A stretch of 64,000 bases of DNA from positions 62,001 to 126,000 of the forward strand of contig CAWJCH010000019.1 in NCBI GenBank assembly GCA_963841205.1. The letters run 5' to 3'. The DNA comes from CAWAWP01 sp963841205 (lineage in GTDB: Bacteria; Chloroflexota; Ktedonobacteria; Ktedonobacterales; JADMIN01). The notes beneath the pieces are model-generated. The model was not told the origin of the DNA. It saw only the letters and a program-made list of their open reading frames with translations, and did no database searches. Numbering within the stretch: position 1 is the first letter of the stretch; every line of letters begins with the position of its first letter. The translations under genes were made by a program, and so were the position numbers. Positions 50,579 through 59,689 of this stretch are shown one piece after another.

Positions 50579-52219
50579 ATGACAATCAAATCGTCAAATT
50601 CGCGGGTGCGCGCTCGTCCGCCGCAGGCGTACACGGACCTGTACGACGAGCAGCGGCGCGCCTTCCTCGTGCAGTACCCCATCCCGCTCGTCGTCGCGCT
50701 GGGGCTCTCTGGCGTCGTTGCCTTCATGGTGACGGGCTTCCTCGGCTACCGCGATTCGCTGGAAAATCCGGTGGTTCAGTCGCTCTTCGGCAAGCCCTGG
50801 TTACTCTACCTCTGGTTCTGTGCGCTCGTGCTGACGCTTCAGATCTCGATCCTGCGCCATCGCAGCCTGCGCTCACAGTTGACCCGCACGCTCGTCGTCA
50901 CCATCGTCGCCATCATCTTCGTCGGCGTCTTCGATATCTACAACCAGGAAATCCTGACTGCGCTACAGAACCTGCTCTCCACCCTCCTCAACACCCAGGT
51001 ATTGCTGCAGAACTTCGGGAAATCGCCCTGGACCTATAGCGTCATCAACTTCGGCATTCTCGCCGTCTACTGGCTAGACACCATTCGCCGCTGGGTGCGC
51101 TCCGCCCGGGGCAAATCGCCGTTCAAGCCCGCCGAGATCGGCCTCGACTCGGTTGATGGCTCGACGAGCCTCCCGGCGACGAAGCAGACGGGTGAATCGG
51201 CGCCCCCGACCATCTCCGAGCTCGTCTCGGGCGACCTCATCGCCGGTGCGTTCCTGACGCTACTCCTCTCGCTCTTCCTCCAGCCCGGCGTGATCAACTT
51301 CATCGGGCAGAGCCTCCAGCCGGGCAGCAGCGCCAGCGCATTGAGCGTGAACAACTGCACGCTCGCGTTGCCGCTCTCCTGCCTCGCGCCAGGCGGCGGC
51401 GTCGCAAACCCGCCGACGCTCGCCTTCATCGATCTCGTGCAGACGCTGATCTATCTACCGCTCGGACTCATCGTCCTGGCGTTGAGCGCCACCATCGCCG
51501 GCCTGAGCGTTCCCGGCGGGGTCACCGGTGTGCAGCAGCGCAACGTCCCCGCCAATCAGGAGCAGGGCGATCGTGGGGCGCAGGGTGTTGCCGGCGAGGT
51601 CGGCATGACCATCTTCAAAGCCCTGCAGGCGGCCCTCACCCGCCGGGTGCGCATCGCGATGGACAACTTCGCCGTCTCGCTGCGTTCGGTGATCTGGCCG
51701 GCGCTGATTTTGATCGGCATGTTCGCCATCGCCGGGGCATCGCGTTCCATCGAGCAGTATCTGCACCTGCTCAGCGACCAGCACACCACCGATCTCCTCA
51801 GCAAAGCCGACCTCGCCGGGATGAACTCTCTGCTCGACCAGCATCTCAACTATCTCGATCCGCTGCTGGCCCTGCTCGAAGGCGCTATCGCCATCATCGC
51901 CATCGTGCTGTCGGCCTCGCTGCAGCTCTTCCAGGCGCGCGTCGCGGAGAACACACTGCGGTTTATGGGCTTGATCGGCTTCACCGTCCTGCTGACCTTC
52001 TGGATCTTCTCGTTGGCGCTCTCCGTCTTCAACGGCCTCTTCTCGCTGACCCACCTCTCGAACAGGGTGCCGTTCCCCCAGCCGGGCGTAACCACCATCA
52101 TCTCGTTCTCCGCGTTAATCATCGCCGGGCTCGCGCTGCTGATACGCCGTGGCCCTGGCTCGCGCAAACGTGCCAAGACGCCGACCCCCGTTCCCGTAAC
52201 AACCTCCAGCGGCGGCTGA
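50579..52219 (+). CDS. Polytopic membrane protein, paralogue 2
   Basis: 546 residues with the same topology and matching blocks as the gene before it: YTDLYDEQRRAFLVQYPIPL, VAFMVTGFLGYRDS, VYWLDTIRRWVRSARG, ISELVSGDLIAGAFLTLLLS, a two-Cys outer loop (NNCTLALPLSCLAPGG) followed by NPPTLAFIDLVQTLIYLPLGLI, and ENTLRFMGLIGFTVLLTFWIFSLAL. Tandem duplication, 64 bases apart and probably one transcript. The conserved Cys pair suggests a disulfide in the outer loop. They may form a heteromer. No transport motif recognised. Confidence 0.7.
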   Translation: MTIKSSNSRVRARPPQAYTDLYDEQRRAFLVQYPIPLVVALGLSGVVAFMVTGFLGYRDSLENPVVQSLFGKPWLLYLWFCALVLTLQISILRHRSLRSQLTRTLVVTIVAIIFVGVFDIYNQEILTALQNLLSTLLNTQVLLQNFGKSPWTYSVINFGILAVYWLDTIRRWVRSARGKSPFKPAEIGLDSVDGSTSLPATKQTGESAPPTISELVSGDLIAGAFLTLLLSLFLQPGVINFIGQSLQPGSSASALSVNNCTLALPLSCLAPGGGVANPPTLAFIDLVQTLIYLPLGLIVLALSATIAGLSVPGGVTGVQQRNVPANQEQGDRGAQGVAGEVGMTIFKALQAALTRRVRIAMDNFAVSLRSVIWPALILIGMFAIAGASRSIEQYLHLLSDQHTTDLLSKADLAGMNSLLDQHLNYLDPLLALLEGAIAIIAIVLSASLQLFQARVAENTLRFMGLIGFTVLLTFWIFSLALSVFNGLFSLTHLSNRVPFPQPGVTTIISFSALIIAGLALLIRRGPGSRKRAKTPTPVPVTTSSGG

Positions 52220-52258
52220 GCTGCTCGCCACAGCAGACGCACCGTCAGGCTCGCTAGC

Positions 52259-52321
52259 CTCGACACCACGCGGCCGAGTGCGCGCGGGCAACATCCCGCC
52301 ACTCGGCCGCGTGGTGTCGAG
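52259..52321. terminator. Long perfect inverted repeat (22-bp arms)
   Basis: Arms 52259-52280 and 52300-52321 are exact reverse complements, and the 19-base loop holds a further GCGGG/CCCGC pair. No T-tract. It lies 40 bases after the second membrane protein and probably ends its transcript, but the length and perfection exceed normal terminators. Confidence 0.6.
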
Positions 52322-52870
52322 TTGGGATGCCGCTCGAGTCACCGCAACCGTGCGCCACCGTACGCCGTGTCAATTTCCGTTCAAGTGTCCCTTACCTTGC
52401 GCGCCGGGGCATTCCGCTATGGCCGCGAGCCGCCTAGACGCCGCTCGATGCCGTCATCGCCGAGTTTTCGACCGACGAGGAGTCGCCCTCGCTCGAAAGC
52501 GCCTCGCAGTACTCGTTTCCTACGGGGGGCGAACATGCCAGCGGAGCGGCGTATGATGAGTAGACGCGTCGAGTCGATACGGCAAATCGCCCCCTCGGTG
52601 ACCCGCGCTCTGCTCCCAATTCCCTCACGCACCGATTGTTGCGAGACCTCGGCGCCGACTGGCACACGACCAGAATGTCCACAGACACACGAACCGCTCA
52701 ACAGGCTGCGCATCTCGTGGGTTGTCCAGGGCCGGGCTCCATTCTGACCCTTTTGAGGAGCTGAGCGCCCGCACAGCACCAACGGACACGTCGCATCGCC
52801 CGCGATTACCACGGGTTCATACCTGCTGGACGACGTGGCCGGTATTGCACTATCAACATGGAAGGGGCAC
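52322..52870. other. Intergenic region, no supported gene
   Basis: About 550 bases. Open frames exist on the minus strand, but they are antisense to, or continuous with, the antisense of the kinase-like gene and show no domain. The promoter of the 52871 gene should lie here; I cannot identify it. Confidence 0.45.
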
Positions 52871-54670
52871 ATGGCCAAGCGAGGACGTTCGCTGATGCCT
52901 CCAAACTGGCCGCCCGCCAGCTTCAGTGGCGCGCTGGAGGAGAACGCGGCGGGTGCCCCGCAACAGCCGCCGGACGACTCCGGTGTGAACGCCCACGATC
53001 CCCTGGTGCGGCTCGACGCCGTCACCGCCTCTCCCGCGTGGGCCGCGCCGAGCCGCGAGTCGAACTCCAGTCGCAATTCGAAACCCAGCAGCGAAGCTAT
53101 CCCTTCCCGCGATGTTCCCCTGAGCCGCACCGCCGACCAGGCGCTCGTCACCATCGGGACGTCCAGCGTCGCCCTCTCGCCCGACGCATATCGCGCCGAG
53201 TTAGAGCAGATTGGCCGCGAGATCGAGAACCTCCGCCTCCTAGTCCTGCAGTCCGAGCGCGAGATCGAGACGCAGTCGCAGCGCCAGGAGATCGCCCAGA
53301 GCGAGGTCGCCAAAGTCGAGCAGCGGCTCCAGCAACACTCGCACGAAGAGATACGCGCGGCGTATGCGCACGCCTCCGAGACGGAGATGCGGGCCTTCAT
53401 GGCCTCCGAGCAGCGCGATCAGATGCTCGCCAAGCTACAAGCCTTCGAGAGATACGAGCGTTTCTTGCGCGGTGCCGTCGAGGCGCTAGACTCCGCCACC
53501 ACGCACGCGCCGTCGTTCCCGGAGGTCACCCGCGCGCCGCGAATATGGAGCCGCGCCGAACCCGAGAGCACGCCGGGCCAGTACGCCAATGCCGCCGACG
53601 AGGACGACGAGTACGAGACACTGTGGATGACACCGACCACGCCGATCCCGACGATCCACATCGCTTCGCCCCTTCCTGACGAAGTTGACGACGCCGACGA
53701 CGCCGCGACCGTGAGCGTAGACGCGTCTACCTTTCGGGGTGAGATCGGCTTCGGCCCGCCAGCCAATGATGTGGGGTTCGACGCGGATACCAGCTCCCTC
53801 CCCGAAATGATGCGATCCGAGTCGTCGATTCCACTGCCCCAACCGCAACTGCCCGGCGACCAGTCGCCGTGGGTCAGCCGCGTCGACGCCGACGATCAGG
53901 CAGCGGGTGCCGACCCGCCGGCGTCGAATCCCTCGCAGCACGTCGCCGTGATGGGGCCGCGCACCGCGCCGCTCGACTTCCGCGGCGAGAATCGCGGCCA
54001 GTGGGAGGGCGCCCATGACGTGCTGAACCGCGTGGTGCAGGCGCAAGAAGAGGTCGCCGAGCGCGTCGCGCAGCAGATCCAGGAGGTCTCGCTCCAGGCG
54101 TTGTCGCAGCTCGTGCTCGAAGCTGATTACTTCGAGCACCAGGCGGCGCGCGACCCCCAGGCGGCGCTGGCCGGCCTGCAGCAGGTGCGCGCTCAGTTGA
54201 ACGCGGCGCTGCAGGAGGCCACCAGCGCCTTGCTCTCGATCCGCCCGATGGGCATCGGTGCCACGAGCCTCATCGGCGCGCTACGCCGCTATGCCATGTC
54301 GGTCACGACGCAATACAACCTACCCTTCGAGCTGCAGACCCCCGACCGCGAGCTTCCGCTCGCGCCAGAGACCGTCAAACTGGCGTTTCGCGTCGGGCAG
54401 GAAGCGATGCTCAATGTGGCGCGTCACGCCCACGCGAGCCTCATGCTCATCTCCCTCTCCTACATCTCCGACGCCCTGCGCCTCGTCGTGGAAGATGATG
54501 GCGTGGGCTTCGATGCCGAGCAAGAGATCAACCGCTCAATCAAGCGCAGCGCCGGCGGACTGCTCGGCATGCTTGAGCGCGCTGAGCTGCTCGGTGGCCG
54601 CCTTCGCATCGACAGCATGACAGGCGGTGGGTGCAACGTCGAGCTGCTCGTGCCGCTGCCCCAACGCTAA
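52871..54670 (+). CDS. Sensor-kinase-like protein lacking the phosphoacceptor His
   Basis: 599 residues, soluble. A disordered N-terminus is followed by a coiled coil (about 110-215; YRAELEQIGREIENLRLLVL) and a long acidic linker. The C-terminal part resembles the NarL-type (HisKA_3 plus HATPase_c) core: EVAERVAQQIQEVSLQALSQL, then KLAFRVGQEAMLNVARHAHAS (N box), VVEDDGVGFDAE (G1) and GGLLGMLERAELLGGRLRID (G2). Where these kinases have L-H-D, this protein has I-Q-E, so it cannot autophosphorylate at the usual site. ATG 52871 has GGAAGGGG upstream. No response regulator is adjacent. Confidence 0.7.
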   Translation: MAKRGRSLMPPNWPPASFSGALEENAAGAPQQPPDDSGVNAHDPLVRLDAVTASPAWAAPSRESNSSRNSKPSSEAIPSRDVPLSRTADQALVTIGTSSVALSPDAYRAELEQIGREIENLRLLVLQSEREIETQSQRQEIAQSEVAKVEQRLQQHSHEEIRAAYAHASETEMRAFMASEQRDQMLAKLQAFERYERFLRGAVEALDSATTHAPSFPEVTRAPRIWSRAEPESTPGQYANAADEDDEYETLWMTPTTPIPTIHIASPLPDEVDDADDAATVSVDASTFRGEIGFGPPANDVGFDADTSSLPEMMRSESSIPLPQPQLPGDQSPWVSRVDADDQAAGADPPASNPSQHVAVMGPRTAPLDFRGENRGQWEGAHDVLNRVVQAQEEVAERVAQQIQEVSLQALSQLVLEADYFEHQAARDPQAALAGLQQVRAQLNAALQEATSALLSIRPMGIGATSLIGALRRYAMSVTTQYNLPFELQTPDRELPLAPETVKLAFRVGQEAMLNVARHAHASLMLISLSYISDALRLVVEDDGVGFDAEQEINRSIKRSAGGLLGMLERAELLGGRLRIDSMTGGGCNVELLVPLPQR

Positions 54671-54725
54671 CCGCCCCCGAACAGTCCGCGCCCAACGAAG
54701 CCCGCAGACCACACCTCACCACTGA

Positions 54726-54842
54726 TCTAGTCGCGCATTCGCTGTGCAGTGCGGCCTCGTGGCTGCCGTGGTCATCGCCACGCTGACCCTGCTTGTGCCG
54801 CAGATCGCCTCGATCTTCAAGAACCTCACCAACAATCTCTAG
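54726..54842 (+). pseudogene. Flp/Fap-type pilin fragment
   Basis: The frame before TAG (54840) reads VQCGLVAAVVIATLTLLVPQ then IASIFKNLTNNL, the hydrophobic helix and tail typical of Flp pilins ('vEYGLi.alia.........l...f..i...l'). The Glu-Tyr of the processing site is changed to Gln-Cys and no upstream leader with a start codon remains. A remnant, or a very short GTG-started ORF (54744). Confidence 0.4.
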
Positions 54843-54945
54843 CGCCAACCCCTAGCTACGCGACTTCGCGGAAGCTCTAGGCGCCAGCGTCCTGCATGGG
54901 CTGTCCGGCGCCCCTTGCTCATCGATATGCGCGTGGCGACCGCGC

Positions 54946-55812
54946 CTACGGATAGTGCGGCAATTGGCGAGCCAGCAGCGCGTCGCGTACCCCGTCCGGC
55001 AGCCCCGCGATGATCGGGATGATCCGCGTGCCCCTGCCCACCAGATAACGCGCCTTCGGGTGCCGCGCCGTCAGCGCGCGAAGAACCACGCGCGCCACCA
55101 GCTCCGGCGCGACGCCTGATGTGCCCGACGTTCGTGCCTGCGAGCGGATCGCCGGGATCACCTTGCCGTAATACTCCATCGCCGTCGGAGGCAGACGCGC
55201 GATCAGCCGATCCGCCGCGGCGAGCGACTTCTCCCAGATCGGCGTTGCAATCGTCCCTGGCTCGATCAGCGCCACATGCAGACCCCACGGGCGCAGCTCG
55301 CCCCGCAGCGCGTCCGAGAGCGCCTCCAGCGCGAACTTCGAGGCGCTATACGGCCCAAAGAACGGACTCGCGACTAGCCCACCGATCGAACTGATGTTGA
55401 CGATGCGCCCATGCCCGAGACGCAACAGCGGCAGGAACGCCTGCGTCACCGCGACCTGCCCAACCACGTTCACGTCAAGCTGCTGCCGCAGCGCGTCCAA
55501 CGGGATAAATTCGAGCGGTGCCGCCACCGCGATCCCGGCGTTGTTGACCAAACCCGCCAGTCCGCCATCGCCCAGCGTCGAGCGCACTACGTCAGCCGCC
55601 GCCGCAACGCTCGCCTCGTCGGTCACGTCGAGCAGCACAGGCGTCATCCGCGTAGGGGCCTTCGCACGCAGCGCCGCGCCATCCTCGTCGCGGCGCACCC
55701 CCGCGAAGACGCGATAGCCGCGAGCATTCAAGAGCAACGCGCACGCCTCGCCGATGCCGGTCGACGCGCCAGTGATGACGATCGCCGGGGCATTCGCGTT
55801 GGAGTCCGCCAC
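54946..55812 (-). CDS. Short-chain dehydrogenase/reductase
   Basis: 288 residues. Classical SDR: TGASTGIGEACALLL (nucleotide binding), VNNAGIAVAAPLEF, NISSIGGLV, catalytic YSASKFALEAL, and IEPGTIATPIW. The NADP-preferring pattern (VFAGVRRDEDG with Arg after strand 2) and the C-terminal RYLVGRGTR recall oxidoreductases of retinol or steroid type; substrate unknown. GTG start at 55812 with CAGGAGG upstream. Last gene of a four-gene minus-strand run (57987 to 54946) with gaps of 6-29 bases. Confidence 0.88.
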   Translation of the reverse strand: MADSNANAPAIVITGASTGIGEACALLLNARGYRVFAGVRRDEDGAALRAKAPTRMTPVLLDVTDEASVAAAADVVRSTLGDGGLAGLVNNAGIAVAAPLEFIPLDALRQQLDVNVVGQVAVTQAFLPLLRLGHGRIVNISSIGGLVASPFFGPYSASKFALEALSDALRGELRPWGLHVALIEPGTIATPIWEKSLAAADRLIARLPPTAMEYYGKVIPAIRSQARTSGTSGVAPELVARVVLRALTARHPKARYLVGRGTRIIPIIAGLPDGVRDALLARQLPHYP

Positions 55813-55831
55813 AGTTCACGCCTCCTGAGGA

Positions 55832-56182
55832 TCAGCCTAAAAGTACCGCTTCCACGAGCGCGGCAAGAAACGACATTACCTCAGGGGATATCGTACCTGC
55901 CACCCCGCTGGGCACTGGGGCGCTAACCCTTTCAGCGACAAGGCGCTCACGCGCTTCCAGCGCAGCACGATGATCGGGAACGAGCGCGAGCGCGCAGTCG
56001 CACGCCGCCAGCGCCCCATCCATTTCGCGCAGGCGCAACAGCGCACGCGCCATCGCCAACCACCCCTCAGCGCTGCGTGGGTGCGCGTCCACATAGCGCT
56101 CGAATACGCGGAGCGCCCCCACGAACTCGCCCTTCCGATAGAGCGCTGCGCCGCGCTTGAGGAGGCCTGCTGAACTACTCAT
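55832..56182 (-). CDS. Small TPR protein
   Basis: 116 residues with about two tetratricopeptide repeats: LKRGAALYRKGEFVGALRVFERYVDAHPRSAEGWLAMARALLRLREMDGALAACDCALALVPDHRAAL. TPRs hold protein partners. Six bases separate it from the membrane-protein gene upstream and 19 from the SDR gene downstream. Together with the larger TPR membrane protein at 56815 it may form one complex (inference from operon). Confidence 0.75.
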   Translation of the reverse strand: MSSSAGLLKRGAALYRKGEFVGALRVFERYVDAHPRSAEGWLAMARALLRLREMDGALAACDCALALVPDHRAALEARERLVAERVSAPVPSGVAGTISPEVMSFLAALVEAVLLG

Positions 56183-56188
56183 ATGTCT

Positions 56189-56785
56189 CTACGACGCGGA
56201 CGATACCGAGCGACGGATGCCGATCACCATCTCGCCGCAGCTGATCGGTGGCTTCGACTTCTCTCGCTTCTTCGCATCCGACTCCGACGCTGGCAGGAAA
56301 AGTCCCGCGAGGAACGCCAGCACGGCGATGACGACGCAGACTGCGCCGAAGATCAGGTTCGAGGTCAACTGATCGTCCGGGTGCGTGTACGCATTCGTCA
56401 CAAACGTGGGCGAGACGCCCGCCGTCGAGATCAACGCGACCGCGATCACGGAGGGATCGTTCAGTGGCGATTGCGAGTACCACAGCGTCACCGCCGTCCC
56501 CTGCGGCAGCGTCGCCGTCGTGAGTGCCGGCGAGAACTGTGTCACATTCACCTGATACTGCTGGCTGCTCTCCGCAAGCACCACCGTATTGTACTGATAC
56601 GCGCCGTTCTGCGAATCGTTCGTAACCGTATTGCTTGCCACCACCCCGACGACCTGCTTCACATCGCGCTCGGCGAACGCCCCGACGGTTGAGAGCGCCG
56701 CGCCGAGCAGGAAGATGCCAGCCGCCAAATAACGCGGCCATCTTGTCGAGACCAGCATGCGAAAGAACTTAACGTAGCTAGACAT
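56189..56785 (-). CDS. Two-helix membrane protein (DUF3592-like layout)
   Basis: 198 residues. Helix 1 (LAAGIFLLGAALSTVGAFA) and helix 2 (SNLIFGAVCVVIAVLAFLAGLFL) flank a 100-residue external domain rich in Thr, Val, Asn and Gln (YQYNTVVLAESSQQYQVNVT, GTAVTLWYSQSPLNDPSV). The 'g..v.vwY.p..p....' piece is what DUF3592-type proteins show. Function unknown. Second gene of the minus-strand run, 29 bases after the TPR membrane protein. Confidence 0.6.
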   Translation of the reverse strand: MSSYVKFFRMLVSTRWPRYLAAGIFLLGAALSTVGAFAERDVKQVVGVVASNTVTNDSQNGAYQYNTVVLAESSQQYQVNVTQFSPALTTATLPQGTAVTLWYSQSPLNDPSVIAVALISTAGVSPTFVTNAYTHPDDQLTSNLIFGAVCVVIAVLAFLAGLFLPASESDAKKREKSKPPISCGEMVIGIRRSVSSAS

Positions 56786-56814
56786 ATTCGCCGCTCCGCT
56801 GCATCACGCAGACG

Positions 56815-57987
56815 CTATGCCTGATCAAATGCCGCCTCGTTGCGCGGCGTCACAGGGACCACCTTCGCCAGAATGCGCTCGCGCTGAGTGCGCGCCATGC
56901 CGAAGTCCATCACCGCCAGCGCCTGATCGGTAGCGGCGAGCGCCGCGTCATACTGGCCGAGGTCAAGCAGCAGGCTGCCCGTGTTGTACCAGGTCCACGC
57001 ATCGCGCGGATCAAGCGTCAGCACCTCGTCGAAGGCGGCGAGCGCCTCGTCATTCTGCTTCATCAGCTTGAACAGCATGGCGATATTGGCGCGGTAGGCG
57101 AACGCGTCCTCCGGCGTCGGCGCCACCGCGAGCGCCGCGCGCAGACTGGCGAGCGCCTCGGCGTTCTGGCTCCGCTGCATCCGGATCGCAGCCTCGGCAT
57201 CGGGCAGGCGCGGATGCTGCGGCGCCACCTCTTTCAAAATCGCCAACCTCTGATCGGCTAGCTCAAGCCAACGCGGCGCGCCAACGCCCGCCAACAGCTT
57301 CACCCGAATCACCAGTGCGTCCGGCTGGCGCGGCTCCAACACCTGCGCGCTCGCTACGAACTCCAGCCCCTGTCGCAACCCCTGCGGCACGTACGTGCTC
57401 CAGTGGCTATACGAGAGGCGAGACATCACCTCCGCCGCGCCGACGTAGCTCAGCGGCCGCGGCAGATCCACAAACGTATCGATCAGCGGCACAGACTCCG
57501 CGGAGTCGCCGCGCACCCGCCGCACCTGCGCCCCCGTGCTGTTGAACGTCGCGTTCGCCTGCTCAGGCGCGATCTTCGGATCGCCTCCCCACGGCACGCT
57601 CGCCATGCGCTGCGCGTACCCCTCGACGGCGGCGACGGTCTGTGGGTTGATCGACTTAAGCGGATTCGGCAGCGCCGGGATCGGCAAGAGCAGGCCAGCG
57701 GCCCGCAACTCCTGCACGCGCGTCTCGTGGCTCTTGGCCTCCTGCTTAGCACGCCGTTGTGCCCCGCCGATCCGCACCGTGAAATAGAGCAGCACCAGCG
57801 CTGCCGCTGCGGAGAAGATGCCAATGCCGACATCCATCCATGCCTGCTGCTCCGACTGCCCCGAGAACGACGTGAAGCCGAAGAGTGCCAACAGCGTGAA
57901 GAAGACGATCAGCACCCACCGCCCGACCCGCCGACGGATCAGCAGATCGATAGCCTTCTCGAAGAGATTGCCTATGAGGTCACCCAT
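56815..57987 (-). CDS. Membrane-anchored TPR protein
   Basis: 390 residues. Two N-terminal membrane helices (WVLIVFFTLLALFGF and VGIGIFSAAAALVLLYFTV) are followed by a soluble part with TPR repeats in the C-terminal half (FAYRANIAMLFKLMKQNDEALAAFDEVLTLDPRDAWTWYNTGSLLLDLGQYDAALAATDQALAV). The middle region (residues about 75-200) is unassigned. First gene of the run with the DUF3592-like, small TPR and SDR genes; it probably scaffolds a membrane-bound assembly. Confidence 0.7.
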   Translation of the reverse strand: MGDLIGNLFEKAIDLLIRRRVGRWVLIVFFTLLALFGFTSFSGQSEQQAWMDVGIGIFSAAAALVLLYFTVRIGGAQRRAKQEAKSHETRVQELRAAGLLLPIPALPNPLKSINPQTVAAVEGYAQRMASVPWGGDPKIAPEQANATFNSTGAQVRRVRGDSAESVPLIDTFVDLPRPLSYVGAAEVMSRLSYSHWSTYVPQGLRQGLEFVASAQVLEPRQPDALVIRVKLLAGVGAPRWLELADQRLAILKEVAPQHPRLPDAEAAIRMQRSQNAEALASLRAALAVAPTPEDAFAYRANIAMLFKLMKQNDEALAAFDEVLTLDPRDAWTWYNTGSLLLDLGQYDAALAATDQALAVMDFGMARTQRERILAKVVPVTPRNEAAFDQA

Positions 57988-58126
57988 GCTCCCCGTCTCT
58001 CACGCCGCATTGCGCACTCTTCCCACGCAACAACCGAACTGGTAGCGCCAGTATAGCGGCACGCGAAAAAGCGGCCAACCTGCACTGCGCCCCACTAGAC
58101 CCCAACGGAGAGCATATGACCGCCGC

Positions 58127-58423
58127 TCACCCCTCCACCGTCATGATCTCCACCCGCACGTCGCTCACCGTCACGTCGGGCCGTGTCTCTTCGATGAACC
58201 GCACGGCATGCTCCAGCACCTCTTTGGCATGGGCGGCCTCCCCACTCGTGGCGGCGAGGCCCAGCACGGCGATCTGAAGCTTATCCTGCTCTTCCACTTC
58301 GGCGGCGGCGACCTCGAAGGCGTTGCGCAGGCGCTGCAACAGCGAGCGCACGACCTGGCGCTTGTCCTTCAGCGAGTCGCTCGCTGGGAGGTATAGCGTC
58401 ACACGGCACGCGGCAACATACAT
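58127..58423 (-). CDS. DUF503 family protein (YlxP-like)
   Basis: 98 residues. The pattern CRVTLYLPASDSLKDKRQVVRSLLQRLRNAFEVAAAEV, then QIAVLGLAATSGEAAHAKEVLEHAVRFIEE, is the DUF503 signature. In Firmicutes such genes (ylxP) lie between infB and rbfA; here it is with an EamA transporter instead. Function not established; ferredoxin-like fold. ATG 58423 (MYVAACRV) is preceded by GGAGGTTGCCG. Confidence 0.85.
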   Translation of the reverse strand: MYVAACRVTLYLPASDSLKDKRQVVRSLLQRLRNAFEVAAAEVEEQDKLQIAVLGLAATSGEAAHAKEVLEHAVRFIEETRPDVTVSDVRVEIMTVEG

Positions 58424-58452
58424 CGGCAACCTCCGGGTCCCCGCAGCGCCCG

Positions 58453-59433
58453 CTACGGCGTCGCTTCGAAGGCTACGATATCCTCCGCGCGTCTGCCACC
58501 CCAGATCACCAGCACGAGGCTCACCCCGATCAGTCCGGCGCCGGCCAGCGTCGCCCAGCTCAGCTGATCGTGCAGCAGCAGCACGGCGAGCGCGGCGCCC
58601 ACCAGCGGCTGAATGAAGAGCGTCGGCGCCGCCGCGGAGCCATCCACCGACCGCAGCGCGCGGAACCAGAGCCAGTAACACAGCGCGGTGGCGATCGCCG
58701 CCATGTAGAGCACACTCAGCCATCCCGCTAGCGAGATTCGCGGCAAACCGGACTGTACGACGTTGATCGCACCCGCCGGCAGCCAGAAGAGCAGGCTCCC
58801 GGTGATCGTTGCGGACGTGAAGAGCAGCGGCGGTATCCGCGCCAACGTCGACTTCCCGCGCACCGTGTAGACCGCCTCGATCAGCAGCGAGCAGACGATC
58901 AGCACGTCGCCGATCACCCTGCCCGCGCCGGCCGCCCCGCCGAGTGAGGGCCGCAAGCCGCGCTCGACGATCAGATACGCACCGAGCAGTCCCACGATCA
59001 GCGACGCCATACCGGTCGGGCGCACCCGCTCGCGCAGCAGCAGCCACGAGAGCAGCGCCGTGAAGAGCGATTCCGTCGAGATCAACAGCGCCGTATCCGA
59101 GGCCGTTGAGAGGCTCAGTCCGACGTACTCCAGCGTCTTATTCAGCACCCAGCCGAGCACGACGAGCTGCGCCAGCGTGATCAGCGTCGCGCGGTCGCGC
59201 GGGATGCGTCGCCAGCCGCGCAGCAGCGCTGGCGAGAGGATCAGCGCCGCCAACGCGAACCGCAGCGCATTCAGCTCGACCGGCGAAAGCTCGCGCAGCG
59301 CGAGCTTACCGGCGGTATACGTCCCTGCCCACAGCACATTCGCGGCGACCAGCAGCAGCACGGCCCGCTTGGCTGTCGCACGCGCACCAACCCGCTTCGC
59401 GCCCGCCTGCTCGCCCGTGGTCGTCGCCGCCAT
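58453..59433 (-). CDS. EamA/DMT-family transporter
   Basis: 326 residues, ten membrane helices in two EamA repeats: VLWAGTYTAGKLALRELSPVELNALRFALAALIL and then, in the second half, WLSVLYMAAIATALCYWLWFRALRSVDGSAAAPTLFIQPLVGAALAVLLLHDQLSW. These drug/metabolite-superfamily proteins export or import small metabolites; substrate unknown. The DUF503 gene begins 30 bases after its stop, so they are co-transcribed. Confidence 0.85.
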   Translation of the reverse strand: MAATTTGEQAGAKRVGARATAKRAVLLLVAANVLWAGTYTAGKLALRELSPVELNALRFALAALILSPALLRGWRRIPRDRATLITLAQLVVLGWVLNKTLEYVGLSLSTASDTALLISTESLFTALLSWLLLRERVRPTGMASLIVGLLGAYLIVERGLRPSLGGAAGAGRVIGDVLIVCSLLIEAVYTVRGKSTLARIPPLLFTSATITGSLLFWLPAGAINVVQSGLPRISLAGWLSVLYMAAIATALCYWLWFRALRSVDGSAAAPTLFIQPLVGAALAVLLLHDQLSWATLAGAGLIGVSLVLVIWGGRRAEDIVAFEATP

Positions 59434-59532
59434 GCAGGGTAACCTCTATCATGAACCGAAACAGAAAAGATCGCGGGTAAGCCCCCGTATTGTAGCGTGT
59501 GAACCGCGCGCCGGGCGCCTCGCCTAGATGAT

Positions 59533-59605
59533 AGGTGAGAGTCGTCTCACCTGGGTCGTTTCGCAACCGAAAACGATTGAATTTCCGACCGTTCCATGCT
59601 ACGCT
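59533..59605 (+). promoter_or_regulatory. Promoter with adjoining 20-bp inverted repeat
   Basis: AGGTGAGA-GTCG-TCTCACCT (59533-59552) is a perfect 8-bp inverted repeat 24 bases before TTGAAT (59577-59582), which is 17 bases from TACGCT (59600-59605). The repeat could be an operator for the gene at 59690 or a terminator; there is no T-tract. Confidence 0.5.
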
Positions 59606-59689
59606 AAAGTATCGGGCGACAGGCCCAAAAAGATCGGCGGACACAGCTGTTCGCTTTGTTTGCGACTGCGGAGGTGCGGCAAGAAACCT

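Noticed and set aside
52417..53400. 327-codon minus-strand frame before and over the kinase-like gene
   Set aside because: Mostly antisense to the coiled-coil region of the kinase-like gene; no start signal or domain.
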